64,000 bases of DNA from Chryseobacterium defluvii (GTDB taxonomy: Bacteria > Bacteroidota > Bacteroidia > Flavobacteriales > Weeksellaceae). Where the stretch lies: the NCBI RefSeq assembly GCF_003634775.1, contig NZ_RBXB01000003.1:682001-746000 (forward strand), in the 5' to 3' direction. Below the pieces are notes generated by a model. That model was not told the DNA's origin. It did not search any database and saw nothing but the letters and a program-made list of their open reading frames with translations. This document shows positions 50,541 to 58,539 of this stretch, piece after piece. Position 1 is the stretch's first letter, and each line of letters starts with the position of its first letter. The translations under genes were made by a program, and so were the position numbers.

Positions 50541-53500
50541 ATGTACCACAAAATTAATTTTTTTAAGTTTAAAAAGCTAGTTCCTATAGCATTAATATTT
50601 TTGGTGGCAAACCAGGTTAATGCTGAAGGTCTTACAATGAGCCATCCTGTATTTTCACAGGTGAATGAAACGATCACGGGTGTTGTTCAGGATCAGGAAG
50701 GCAAACCGATAGAAGGCGCAAAAATCACGGTTGTAGAAACGGGTGAAACCGCTACTTCGGATGCGGCGGGGAATTTCAGTATTTCGGCAAATATCGGACA
50801 AACCTTATCTGTTTCTTATGACGGATATACAGAACAGATGGTGAAAATTTCAGGCACATCAGTTTCTGTTAGTCTTACGTCTAAAAAAGAAACAACTTCC
50901 ATCGAAGAAGTAACTTTGGTTGGGTATGGTTCTCAGAAAAAATCTGATTTAACGGGGGCTGTAAGTCAGTTGAAAACTGAAAATTTCAAAGAAGGAATGA
51001 ATATCTCTGTTGATAACCTAATGCAGGGGAAAATCGCAGGGGTCCGTATCGTTCAGTCGAGCGGTGAACCGGGAGCTGGTGTGAATGTTTCGATCAGGGG
51101 AATTGGTTCGATCAGAAGCGGAAGTACTCCATTGTTTGTTGTCGATGGTGTCCCTTTAAGCAATGATGCGGTAAGTGCAACAGGTCCGAACATTGGCTTG
51201 GGAAATGCTCAGGCAAAAAATCCATTAAATTTTTTAAATACAAGTGATATTGAATCTATCACTGTTTTAAAGGATGCTTCTGCAGCTGCAATCTATGGAG
51301 CGAGAGGTTCCAATGGGGTAGTTTTGGTAACGACAAAAAGAGGGAAAAGGGGAGAGCCGGTGTTTACGTATGATACGTATTTAGGTTTTTCCTCTGTGAT
51401 TAAAAAATTAGATTTATTAACTGCAGATGAATACAGGGCTGCAGGAATTGACAAATCTTATGATCACGGCGGAAATACCGATTGGCAGGATGAAATTTAC
51501 AGAAATGCGGTTTCATCAAATCACTCGGTTTCATTCTCAAAATCTACGGAAACTGGAAATTATTTTGCATCAATTGCTCATATGGATCAGGATGGTATCG
51601 TGCTGAACAGCAATTTCAGAAGAACAACAGCCCGCCTGAATGCAGAAGAATCTTTCTTCGATAACAAAAGATTAAAGATTAAACTAAATCTTACGGCAAG
51701 TGACATCAAGGAAACCGGAATTCCAAATGGAGCCAACGCCGGATCTGACGGGCAGGTGATTATCCATGCCTTAATGGCGAATCCTACACGTTCCGTATAT
51801 GATGAAAACGGTATGTATACGAACTTTAATATGAATGCTCACTACAATCCATTATATTTATTGAGTGTTTATAATGATAAAACCAATACATTCAGAGTGT
51901 TGGGAAATACCGAAGCCACACTGAGAATCTTACCGGGACTGAATTATAAATTCAATTTAGGGATTGATAAAACAATGTCGGAGAGAAACACAACGATGTA
52001 TCCGAACATTACCGACAGAACTCCGAAAGGAGCCTACACACAGGCAAACCTTGAATCTCTAAATGTATTGTTGGAACATTATTTAACTTATGATTTTAAT
52101 GTAAATAAGCACGGATTCAATTTACTGGCAGGCTTCTCGTATCAGAAATTCAAGTTTTCAGGAACTTATTTCGGAGTGAGAAACTTCGTTGGACAAGGAA
52201 CTGGAGTTCCACCGGAAATCAATCCTGGGTATTCAGGTGAAGCATTCATTCCGGGGGCGGGTTATGCTCAGGAAAACGAATTGCAGTCCTATTTCGGGAG
52301 GGTAAATTATAATTTTGATAAAAAATATCTATTAACAGCGTCATTAAGAGCCGATGGTTCTACGCGGTTCGGTGTGAATAACAAATACGGATATTTCCCT
52401 TCTGTAGCTGTCGGCTGGACGATTTCAAATGAAAATTTCTTAAAAGATTCAAATATTATTAATGAATTAAAATTAAGAGGAAGCTGGGGACAAACAGGAA
52501 ATCAGGAGGTTCCGAACAAAATTACACAGGCAAGTTACTCGTTATCACAGGGGTCAGGATATTATTTATATGATAATTTAAATCTGATCAATGGGGTTAC
52601 GGTAAACAGAACAGCCAATCCGGATCTGAAATGGGAAGTTGTAGAGCAAACGAATATCGGTGCGGATTTCAGCTTATGGAAAAATAAATTGTATGGTTCA
52701 TTGGAATATTACAACAAAACGACAAAAGATCCTATTCTAAATATTCCTTCAGGCGCACTAAGCCCAACAAGTACAATCTGGAAAAATGTTGATGCGCAAA
52801 TCGTAAATAAAGGATTTGAATTCTCATTAGGTTCAGAAATTATAAAAAATGAAAATTTCACGTGGAATCTTGACGTAAATGGAGCGACAGTAAATAATGT
52901 GGTGAAAGATCTTCCGGTTTCAGAGATTTATTCGGGAGAGGTTTCAGGGCCAGGACTTTCAGGAGTTACAGCGAATATTTACAGAAACGGATATGAAGCG
53001 GGATCTTTCTTTATGTTAAATTATTTGGGCATTGACGCCAATGGAAAATATATTTACGAAGATGTAGACGGAGACGGGAAGATCGGGCCGAAAGACAGGA
53101 AAATTTTCGAAGGAGCGATTCCTAACTTCACTTTTGGGATCAATTCTTATATGAAATACAAAAAATTTGATTTTGCATTTTCATTCATTGGACAAACAGG
53201 AGGTTATTTGGTAAATAATACAGCTTTAGATTTAAATATCAACAACTTAGCATCAGACAGAAATGTTTTGAAGAACTTTTATGAATCAGGAGCGAGCTTC
53301 ACTAACCAGCCTCAATTATCTACTCTTTATCTTGAAAAATCAGACTTTATCCGGTTGAATAATGTAAGGTTAGGATATACTTTCGATATCAATCAGCTGA
53401 AATTTTTGAGAAGTATCAATCTTTATGTGAGTGCTCAGAATTTATTTACAATTACCAGCTATTCCGGTTATGACCCCCTTGTAGATACCAACAAACAGGT

Positions 53501-53585
53501 AGGAGGAAACCAGTCTCTGGGAATTGATTATACGACCTATCCGTCTGCAAAAACTTTCATTTTGGGAGCAACTGTTAAATTTTAA
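50541..53585 (+). CDS. SusC/RagA family TonB-linked outer membrane protein
   Basis: 1014 residues. Signal peptide region at 1-29, a carboxypeptidase-D regulatory-like domain (ITGVVQDQEGKPIEGAKITV, about 44-115), a TonB-box-like stretch (EEVTLVGYGSQKKSDLTG), the plug domain with IRGIGSI and LKDASAAAIYGARGSNGVVL, and a beta barrel ending in a terminal aromatic (LGATVKF). It imports oligomeric substrates with its SusD partner, encoded 13 nt downstream. Substrate unknown. Confidence 0.96.
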   Translation: MYHKINFFKFKKLVPIALIFLVANQVNAEGLTMSHPVFSQVNETITGVVQDQEGKPIEGAKITVVETGETATSDAAGNFSISANIGQTLSVSYDGYTEQMVKISGTSVSVSLTSKKETTSIEEVTLVGYGSQKKSDLTGAVSQLKTENFKEGMNISVDNLMQGKIAGVRIVQSSGEPGAGVNVSIRGIGSIRSGSTPLFVVDGVPLSNDAVSATGPNIGLGNAQAKNPLNFLNTSDIESITVLKDASAAAIYGARGSNGVVLVTTKRGKRGEPVFTYDTYLGFSSVIKKLDLLTADEYRAAGIDKSYDHGGNTDWQDEIYRNAVSSNHSVSFSKSTETGNYFASIAHMDQDGIVLNSNFRRTTARLNAEESFFDNKRLKIKLNLTASDIKETGIPNGANAGSDGQVIIHALMANPTRSVYDENGMYTNFNMNAHYNPLYLLSVYNDKTNTFRVLGNTEATLRILPGLNYKFNLGIDKTMSERNTTMYPNITDRTPKGAYTQANLESLNVLLEHYLTYDFNVNKHGFNLLAGFSYQKFKFSGTYFGVRNFVGQGTGVPPEINPGYSGEAFIPGAGYAQENELQSYFGRVNYNFDKKYLLTASLRADGSTRFGVNNKYGYFPSVAVGWTISNENFLKDSNIINELKLRGSWGQTGNQEVPNKITQASYSLSQGSGYYLYDNLNLINGVTVNRTANPDLKWEVVEQTNIGADFSLWKNKLYGSLEYYNKTTKDPILNIPSGALSPTSTIWKNVDAQIVNKGFEFSLGSEIIKNENFTWNLDVNGATVNNVVKDLPVSEIYSGEVSGPGLSGVTANIYRNGYEAGSFFMLNYLGIDANGKYIYEDVDGDGKIGPKDRKIFEGAIPNFTFGINSYMKYKKFDFAFSFIGQTGGYLVNNTALDLNINNLASDRNVLKNFYESGASFTNQPQLSTLYLEKSDFIRLNNVRLGYTFDINQLKFLRSINLYVSAQNLFTITSYSGYDPLVDTNKQVGGNQSLGIDYTTYPSAKTFILGATVKF

Positions 53586-53598
53586 TTTAAATTAAATC

Positions 53599-55359
53599 AT
53601 GAAATCTAATTTTTTAAATAGTATTAAAATCTTTCTACCCTTTTTTGCTTTGGCTTTAATTGGCTGTACAAATCTGGATGAAAAAGTAATTGACGAGGTA
53701 TTGGGCTCTGAAAACGCAGATCCTGAAGCAGCCCTTGCTGCAGCTTACGGACAGCTTGGTGACGGAACTTTTGTAGATCATGGAAGTGTTTTCGCACTAC
53801 AGGAGTACTCCACTGACGAAGCGATGTTGCCGACAAGAGGAAGCGATTGGGGAGATGGTGGAAAATGGAGAGCCATGCACGAATTCACATGGGATGCCAA
53901 TAGTGACGTTGTAAAAACTACCTGGAATCAATTGAATCTGGGAATTACAAAATCTTTAACGGCCATCGGAAGTATCGATAAAAGCAGCATCAACAACAAA
54001 ACTTTATTTTTGGCGGAGGCAAAAGGATTACTGGCTTATTATACTTATACAACGATCGATTTGTTTGGGCAGGCTCCTTACAGAGATCCGAATAATATCA
54101 ATGCCCCGATTGAAGTAAAAAAAGCGGAAACTACCATTGATGCTTTAATTACAGAAGTGGAAGGACTTATTCCTAATCTTGCCGATATTAAAACCCAGAA
54201 TACACATGCCGGAAGGTTTACAAAGCAAGCAGCTTATGCCTTATTGGCAGATATGTATCTGAACAGGGCGGTTTTAAAGAACAAAACTGCAAGTACATTC
54301 AATTTCACGGAACAGGCGGTAAATGGTGGCGGAACAGATATGGATAAAGTGATTCAATATTCAAACTTATTGATTAATGGAGGACTTTTCAGTTTAGAAT
54401 CTAATTATTTCCACAATTTTGATATTAATAATGATACAAGTAAGGAAATGATTTTTACCGTTGTTCAGAAGAAGAACTCCAATAGAAATGCGGATAATGA
54501 CTTAGCCTATATGTCGATGGAAAGAATTCAGAAACCGTCTCCGGACAACAGAGGAACAAATGCATCTTGCATCACTCCTGAATTTTATTATTCATGGAAC
54601 GGAAATTTTAGTGATCCTCGTTTCCACAGGTATTATCAATATGATGACGGAACATGGTTTAAAAATGACGGAACAGATCTAAGTGTACCATCTACAAGTA
54701 AAGTGGAGGGAACAGGAAAACCTTGGTTTCACTTCAATAGAGGATTACAGGTGGGTCAGCAATACGGGCCTAAAATTCTTGCCAATGGTAATTTTGATTT
54801 AACTGCCGACGGAAGAATTAAAGTATATAAATTATTCACAGAGAAAAATACAACTCTTGCAGCAGACTTCACCCCTGAACTGAATTTTGATAATCCTGCA
54901 GAATCGGTATTTACCCAAGCGCAGATTAACAGAGGGGTAAGAAACTTCAAATTTGAATTTGACCCGGGTTATGGAAATAACGGAACTAGCGGAATGGATG
55001 TTCCTTTGTATAGATTGGGAACAATTTATATGATGAGAGCAGAAGCTTATTTCAGAAGCGGAAATGTAGCGGCTGCGTTGGCTGATGTAAATATATTGAG
55101 AACAAGCAGAACCCGAGAGGCTTTGTTCAACAACGCTCCGGGTGTAGCAATTACTTCTTTGGACGCCAATACTCTGTATAAAGAATCCGGATATGAATTG
55201 TATTGGGAAATGTACAGAAGAAAAGCAATGATCAGATTCGGAAAATTTGATCTTCCTGGAACTGCGAAACCTGCTTCCCAACCTTACAGGAGAATTTTCC
55301 CGATTCCTCAGGCAACGCTTGATGCATCAAAAGAATTCTCACAAAATCCAGGATATTAG
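53599..55359 (+). CDS. SusD/RagB family nutrient-binding outer membrane lipoprotein
   Basis: 586 residues. Lipobox LIGC with lipidated C23. The SusD fold is indicated by ALAAAYGQLGD near the N-terminus, the TPR-like helices (LLAYYTYTTIDLFGQAPYRD, YALLADMYLNRAVL) and the C-terminal RLGTIYMMRAEAYFRSGNVA and RRIFPIPQATLDAS. It is the surface lid of the transporter formed with the preceding SusC-like protein. A strong terminator follows. Confidence 0.95.
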   Translation: MKSNFLNSIKIFLPFFALALIGCTNLDEKVIDEVLGSENADPEAALAAAYGQLGDGTFVDHGSVFALQEYSTDEAMLPTRGSDWGDGGKWRAMHEFTWDANSDVVKTTWNQLNLGITKSLTAIGSIDKSSINNKTLFLAEAKGLLAYYTYTTIDLFGQAPYRDPNNINAPIEVKKAETTIDALITEVEGLIPNLADIKTQNTHAGRFTKQAAYALLADMYLNRAVLKNKTASTFNFTEQAVNGGGTDMDKVIQYSNLLINGGLFSLESNYFHNFDINNDTSKEMIFTVVQKKNSNRNADNDLAYMSMERIQKPSPDNRGTNASCITPEFYYSWNGNFSDPRFHRYYQYDDGTWFKNDGTDLSVPSTSKVEGTGKPWFHFNRGLQVGQQYGPKILANGNFDLTADGRIKVYKLFTEKNTTLAADFTPELNFDNPAESVFTQAQINRGVRNFKFEFDPGYGNNGTSGMDVPLYRLGTIYMMRAEAYFRSGNVAAALADVNILRTSRTREALFNNAPGVAITSLDANTLYKESGYELYWEMYRRKAMIRFGKFDLPGTAKPASQPYRRIFPIPQATLDASKEFSQNPGY

Positions 55360-55390
55360 TTTCTTCATATCAATAATATTTTGCGTAAAT

Positions 55391-55424
55391 AAAAAGCGAA
55401 GGGATTTTTTCTCTTCGCTTTTTA
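55391..55424 (+). terminator. terminator of the susCD-like operon
   Basis: AAAAAGCGAAG (55391-55401) pairs with CTTCGCTTTTT (55413-55423), with a few more pairs inside. Confidence 0.85.
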
Positions 55425-55451
55425 TTTCTCTTATAAACCTACTTATCTAAA

Positions 55452-55468
55452 CAAACCTTCAAGGTTTG
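55452..55468. repeat. short palindrome CAAACCTTCAAGGTTTG
   Basis: CAAACC and GGTTTG arms around TTCAA, between convergent susD-like and msrA genes. It may be a dispersed intergenic repeat or a weak msrA terminator. Confidence 0.35.
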
Positions 55469-55493
55469 AATACATTGTACATTTTTTATCAGA

Positions 55494-56048
55494 TTATTCC
55501 TCATTCAGCATACCCAGTTCTTCGAAATGCTTTTTGAATTTCTGGATTTTCGGACCTACCACAGCGCTACAATACGGCTGTGTCGGGTTTTCATTGTAAT
55601 AACCTTGATGATATTGCTCAGCTGGCCAGAACTTGTCGAATTTCGTAAGTTCTGTCACATAAGTTCCCTGCCATCTTCCAGATTGTTTAGACACTTCAAT
55701 CGCTTCCGCGGCTTTTGCTTTTTCAGCGTCATCATTATAATAAATGACCGAACGGTACTGAGTTCCGATGTCGTTCCCCTGTCTGTTTAGCTGAGTAGGG
55801 TCGTGAAGGAAAAAAAATACATCCATAAGCTGCTCATAAGAAATGATTGCCGGATCATAAGTGATCTGTACTACTTCTGCGTGCCCCGTTTCTCCTGTAC
55901 ATACTTCTTCATAGGTCGGGTTGTCTTTATGCCCTCCGGAATATCCTGAAATAGCAGACTCTACCCCCTTCAACATATTAAAGCAGCTTTCCACACACCA
56001 GAAACACCCGCCACCGAAAGTAATCTGCGCTAAATTATTTGTATCCAT
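55494..56048 (-). CDS. msrA: peptide-methionine (S)-S-oxide reductase MsrA
   Basis: 184 residues with start at 56048 (MDTNNLAQ). Repairs methionine S-sulfoxide in proteins. Catalytic motif GGGCFWCVES with nucleophile C15; YSGGHKDNPTYEEVCTGETGHAEVVQI and the C-terminal YHQGYYNENPTQPYC are typical. Upstream, in another frame, ATG at 56137 starts a perfect lipoprotein signal peptide (MKKFFLLLIGFFIISC). One extra base between the two would give a secreted lipoprotein form, so the gene may be frameshifted here. Confidence 0.93.
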   Translation of the reverse strand: MDTNNLAQITFGGGCFWCVESCFNMLKGVESAISGYSGGHKDNPTYEEVCTGETGHAEVVQITYDPAIISYEQLMDVFFFLHDPTQLNRQGNDIGTQYRSVIYYNDDAEKAKAAEAIEVSKQSGRWQGTYVTELTKFDKFWPAEQYHQGYYNENPTQPYCSAVVGPKIQKFKKHFEELGMLNEE

Positions 56049-56137
56049 TTTGAGTTGATTTTTTTTATCGTTTTTCTTCTCCTTCTCGTACATGAGATGA
56101 TGAAAAAGCCAATCAAAAGTAAGAAAAACTTTTTCAT
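56030..56137 (-). pseudogene. out-of-frame lipoprotein signal peptide upstream of msrA
   Basis: 35-codon frame from ATG at 56137: hydrophobic segment, lipobox IISC (C16), then a basic stretch and a stop inside msrA. An A8 tract on the minus strand (56059-56066) is a plausible slippage point: nine A would fuse this signal to MsrA. It is probably the detached 5' part of msrA. Confidence 0.6.
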
Positions 56138-56169
56138 TTTTATCAGCGAATGATTCTCCATTTCACAAC

Positions 56170-56198
56170 AAAAAACACACCATTAATACAATGATGTG
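56170..56198 (-). terminator. terminator of the ROK-family kinase gene
   Basis: On the minus strand CACATCATT (56198-56190) pairs with AATGGTGTG (56184-56176) with one G-U pair, followed by six T (56175-56170). Confidence 0.75.
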
Positions 56199-56223
56199 CT
56201 GATGATTTTTATGTATAGGATGT

Positions 56224-57192
56224 CTATTTTTCCCAAACCAAAGCGCTGGCTCCAAGAATGGCAGCATCCGCTTCATCAAGTTCACTGAATACCAGCTTCA
56301 CTTTGTTTCTGAAGATCGGAAGAAGGTTTCTTTCCATATGCAGTTTTGCCGGTTTTAAAATAAAATCTCCGGCTTTAATTACACCTCCGAATAAAAGGAT
56401 AGCTTCCGGTGAAGAAAACATGACAAAGTTCGCCAATGCTTCTCCCAATTTTTGCCCGGTATACCTGAAAACTTCAATAGCAGTCGGGTCACCTTTTTTA
56501 GCACATTCAAAAACAGTTTTTGAATCTATTTCTTCCTCCGGATATTGATTAAGCATTGAATCAGGAAATTCTGCTCTCATTTTTCGGGCAGTAATAGAAA
56601 TTCCGGTTGCAGAAGCATACGCTTCCAAACTTCCTTCTGAACCTGTGCTCCAATGTTTTCTGCCTCCCGGCTTTACGATAGTGTGTCCCAGCTCTCCGGC
56701 AAATCCGTCATGTCCGTAGATTAAATGTCCTCCAGCAATAATTCCGCTTCCAACACCTGTCCCTAAAGTAATCATGATAAAATCCTTCATGCCTCTTGCG
56801 GCTCCGTACATCATTTCTCCAAGGGCTGCGGCATTGGCATCATTGGTCATTTTGCAAGGCTTTCCGAACTTTTCGGTCATCAGATCTGCAAATTGGATCA
56901 CCCCTTTCCACGGAAGATTAGGAGCTTGCTCAATAGTACCCGTGTAGTAATTGGCATTAGGTGCCCCTACACCAATTCCCTCGAATTCTTTTCCCTCACA
57001 ATATTCGTCAGCCAAAGGCTGTATTTTTTGGTAAAGAGCTTCAATAAAAGCTTCAGGAGTATCAAATTCATCAGTGGGTATAGAACCTTTAACTAAAATT
57101 TCTCCTCTGTGATTAACTAATCCGAATTTAGTATTGGTTCCACCGATATCAATACCTAGAGCAACCTGTTTTGACAAATCTACTAATGACAT
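56224..57192 (-). CDS. ROK family sugar kinase without zinc cysteines
   Basis: 322 residues. ATP-binding motifs GIDIGGTNTKFGLVNHRG (about 14-31) and ITLGTGVGSGIIAGG; catalytic D in NDANAAALGE and the GHDGFAGELGHTIV region of ROK kinases. The usual ROK zinc motif CxCGxxGC is absent: the matching stretch reads GRKHWSTGSEGSLEAYAS. Likely a glucokinase or a related hexose kinase. It has its own terminator. Confidence 0.88.
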   Translation of the reverse strand: MSLVDLSKQVALGIDIGGTNTKFGLVNHRGEILVKGSIPTDEFDTPEAFIEALYQKIQPLADEYCEGKEFEGIGVGAPNANYYTGTIEQAPNLPWKGVIQFADLMTEKFGKPCKMTNDANAAALGEMMYGAARGMKDFIMITLGTGVGSGIIAGGHLIYGHDGFAGELGHTIVKPGGRKHWSTGSEGSLEAYASATGISITARKMRAEFPDSMLNQYPEEEIDSKTVFECAKKGDPTAIEVFRYTGQKLGEALANFVMFSSPEAILLFGGVIKAGDFILKPAKLHMERNLLPIFRNKVKLVFSELDEADAAILGASALVWEK

Positions 57193-57276
57193 TTCTATTT
57201 CTTAAATTCTAAAGGGTTAAATTTATAAAAAAGATTGTATTAATAGATTATTAACGAAATATTTATTGAAAAAGTT

Positions 57277-58491
57277 TTAAGCGGTTTTTACTGTTTTCTT
57301 TTTTCTTCTGCCCCACCATATCATGAAACCCGTTACTGGTAAAGAAGCACAGATTAAACTGACGATAAAAGCGATGATTTTTGTAGGTAATCCTAAAATG
57401 GCACCGACATGGATGTCATAGTTGGCCGCAACTGTTTTTTCTCCGAAATTTTTGTCCTTCGGGTCATGGGTATGTAATAGCTCTCCTGAATTTTCATCAA
57501 AAATAAGGCTGCTGTTTTTATGATAAGAGTAGGAAAGGTGCTTTACGAAAATCTCAAAATTAGGATGCTCGTGATCATCCATATGTTCATGGCCAAGATC
57601 TAGAGAGAAACCATAAGAATCTGGATATTTTTCTTTTACCGTATGGATGATCTTGTCTAATGTAGTTTCTGTTCTTAATTCTATCGGTGCTTTGGTTTTA
57701 ATATGTGAGAAATCAGGATAGACTGTTTTTCCTCCTGAGAAAACCATATAGATCATTGCCTGAACCACAAAGAATGCGTAGAATAATCCTGTGATTGAAA
57801 AAATTAATGCGAAAATAGAGGCATAGAATCCTAAAACATTGTGAAGGTCATAGTTCTTCCTTTTCCAGCTCTTAACGTTTTCCCATTTGAATGAGAAGCG
57901 CTGTTTTCTTGCCGCTTTGTTTTTAGGCCACCATAAAATGATTCCGGAAATCAGCATGATAATAAATATGATAACTGGGATCCCTACTACATAAGTTCCC
58001 CATTCCTGCTTTAAAAGGTAGCTCCAATGGATCATTTTCACGATATTAAAAAAGCCGTTCTTTTCATCGTATGTTCTCAGGACTTTTCCATTGTAAGGGT
58101 TTACATAAGCTACTTTGTAGATAGGGAATTCCTCAAAATAATTCCAGGCTGTTGTGTCATGCTCATACCAGAAGAACATATAAGACATTTTTTTGTCTAT
58201 GGGAATATTTACCCAATGGATCGGATATTTTTCCTTTACCTGTTCTGCTACAGATTTTTCCAAAACGCGGATAGGAAGAATCTGTTTTTGTTCTATGTTC
58301 TGTTCATGATGGTAGATAACATCTTTTCGGGTAAAATTTTCAACTTCGTCCTTGAAAACATACAATGCTCCTGTAATAGATATAATGAAAATTAAAAAAC
58401 CGATTCCAAGACCCAACCATAAATGCAGCTTTCCTGTCCATTTTTTAAAAAGGCTTGGTCTCTTTTTCTTATGGTGATGTTTCTTTTTCAT
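57277..58491 (-). CDS. PepSY-associated TM protein, copy 2
   Basis: 404 residues. A His/Lys-rich start (MKKKHHHKKKRPSLFKKW) precedes the first of four membrane segments. PepSY_TM family motifs are KLHLWLGLGIGFLIFIISITGALYVF, IHWSYLLKQEWGTYVVGIPV and YDLHNVLGFYASIFALIFSITG. These proteins accompany iron-siderophore receptors and may reduce or release iron at the inner membrane (inference). Last gene of a four-gene operon, 48 nt after its receptor. Confidence 0.88.
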   Translation of the reverse strand: MKKKHHHKKKRPSLFKKWTGKLHLWLGLGIGFLIFIISITGALYVFKDEVENFTRKDVIYHHEQNIEQKQILPIRVLEKSVAEQVKEKYPIHWVNIPIDKKMSYMFFWYEHDTTAWNYFEEFPIYKVAYVNPYNGKVLRTYDEKNGFFNIVKMIHWSYLLKQEWGTYVVGIPVIIFIIMLISGIILWWPKNKAARKQRFSFKWENVKSWKRKNYDLHNVLGFYASIFALIFSITGLFYAFFVVQAMIYMVFSGGKTVYPDFSHIKTKAPIELRTETTLDKIIHTVKEKYPDSYGFSLDLGHEHMDDHEHPNFEIFVKHLSYSYHKNSSLIFDENSGELLHTHDPKDKNFGEKTVAANYDIHVGAILGLPTKIIAFIVSLICASLPVTGFMIWWGRRKKKTVKTA

Positions 58492-58539
58492 GCGATAACA
58501 AAGTTTTGTAAAGATAGGTTTTAATTTTATTTAGATTAA

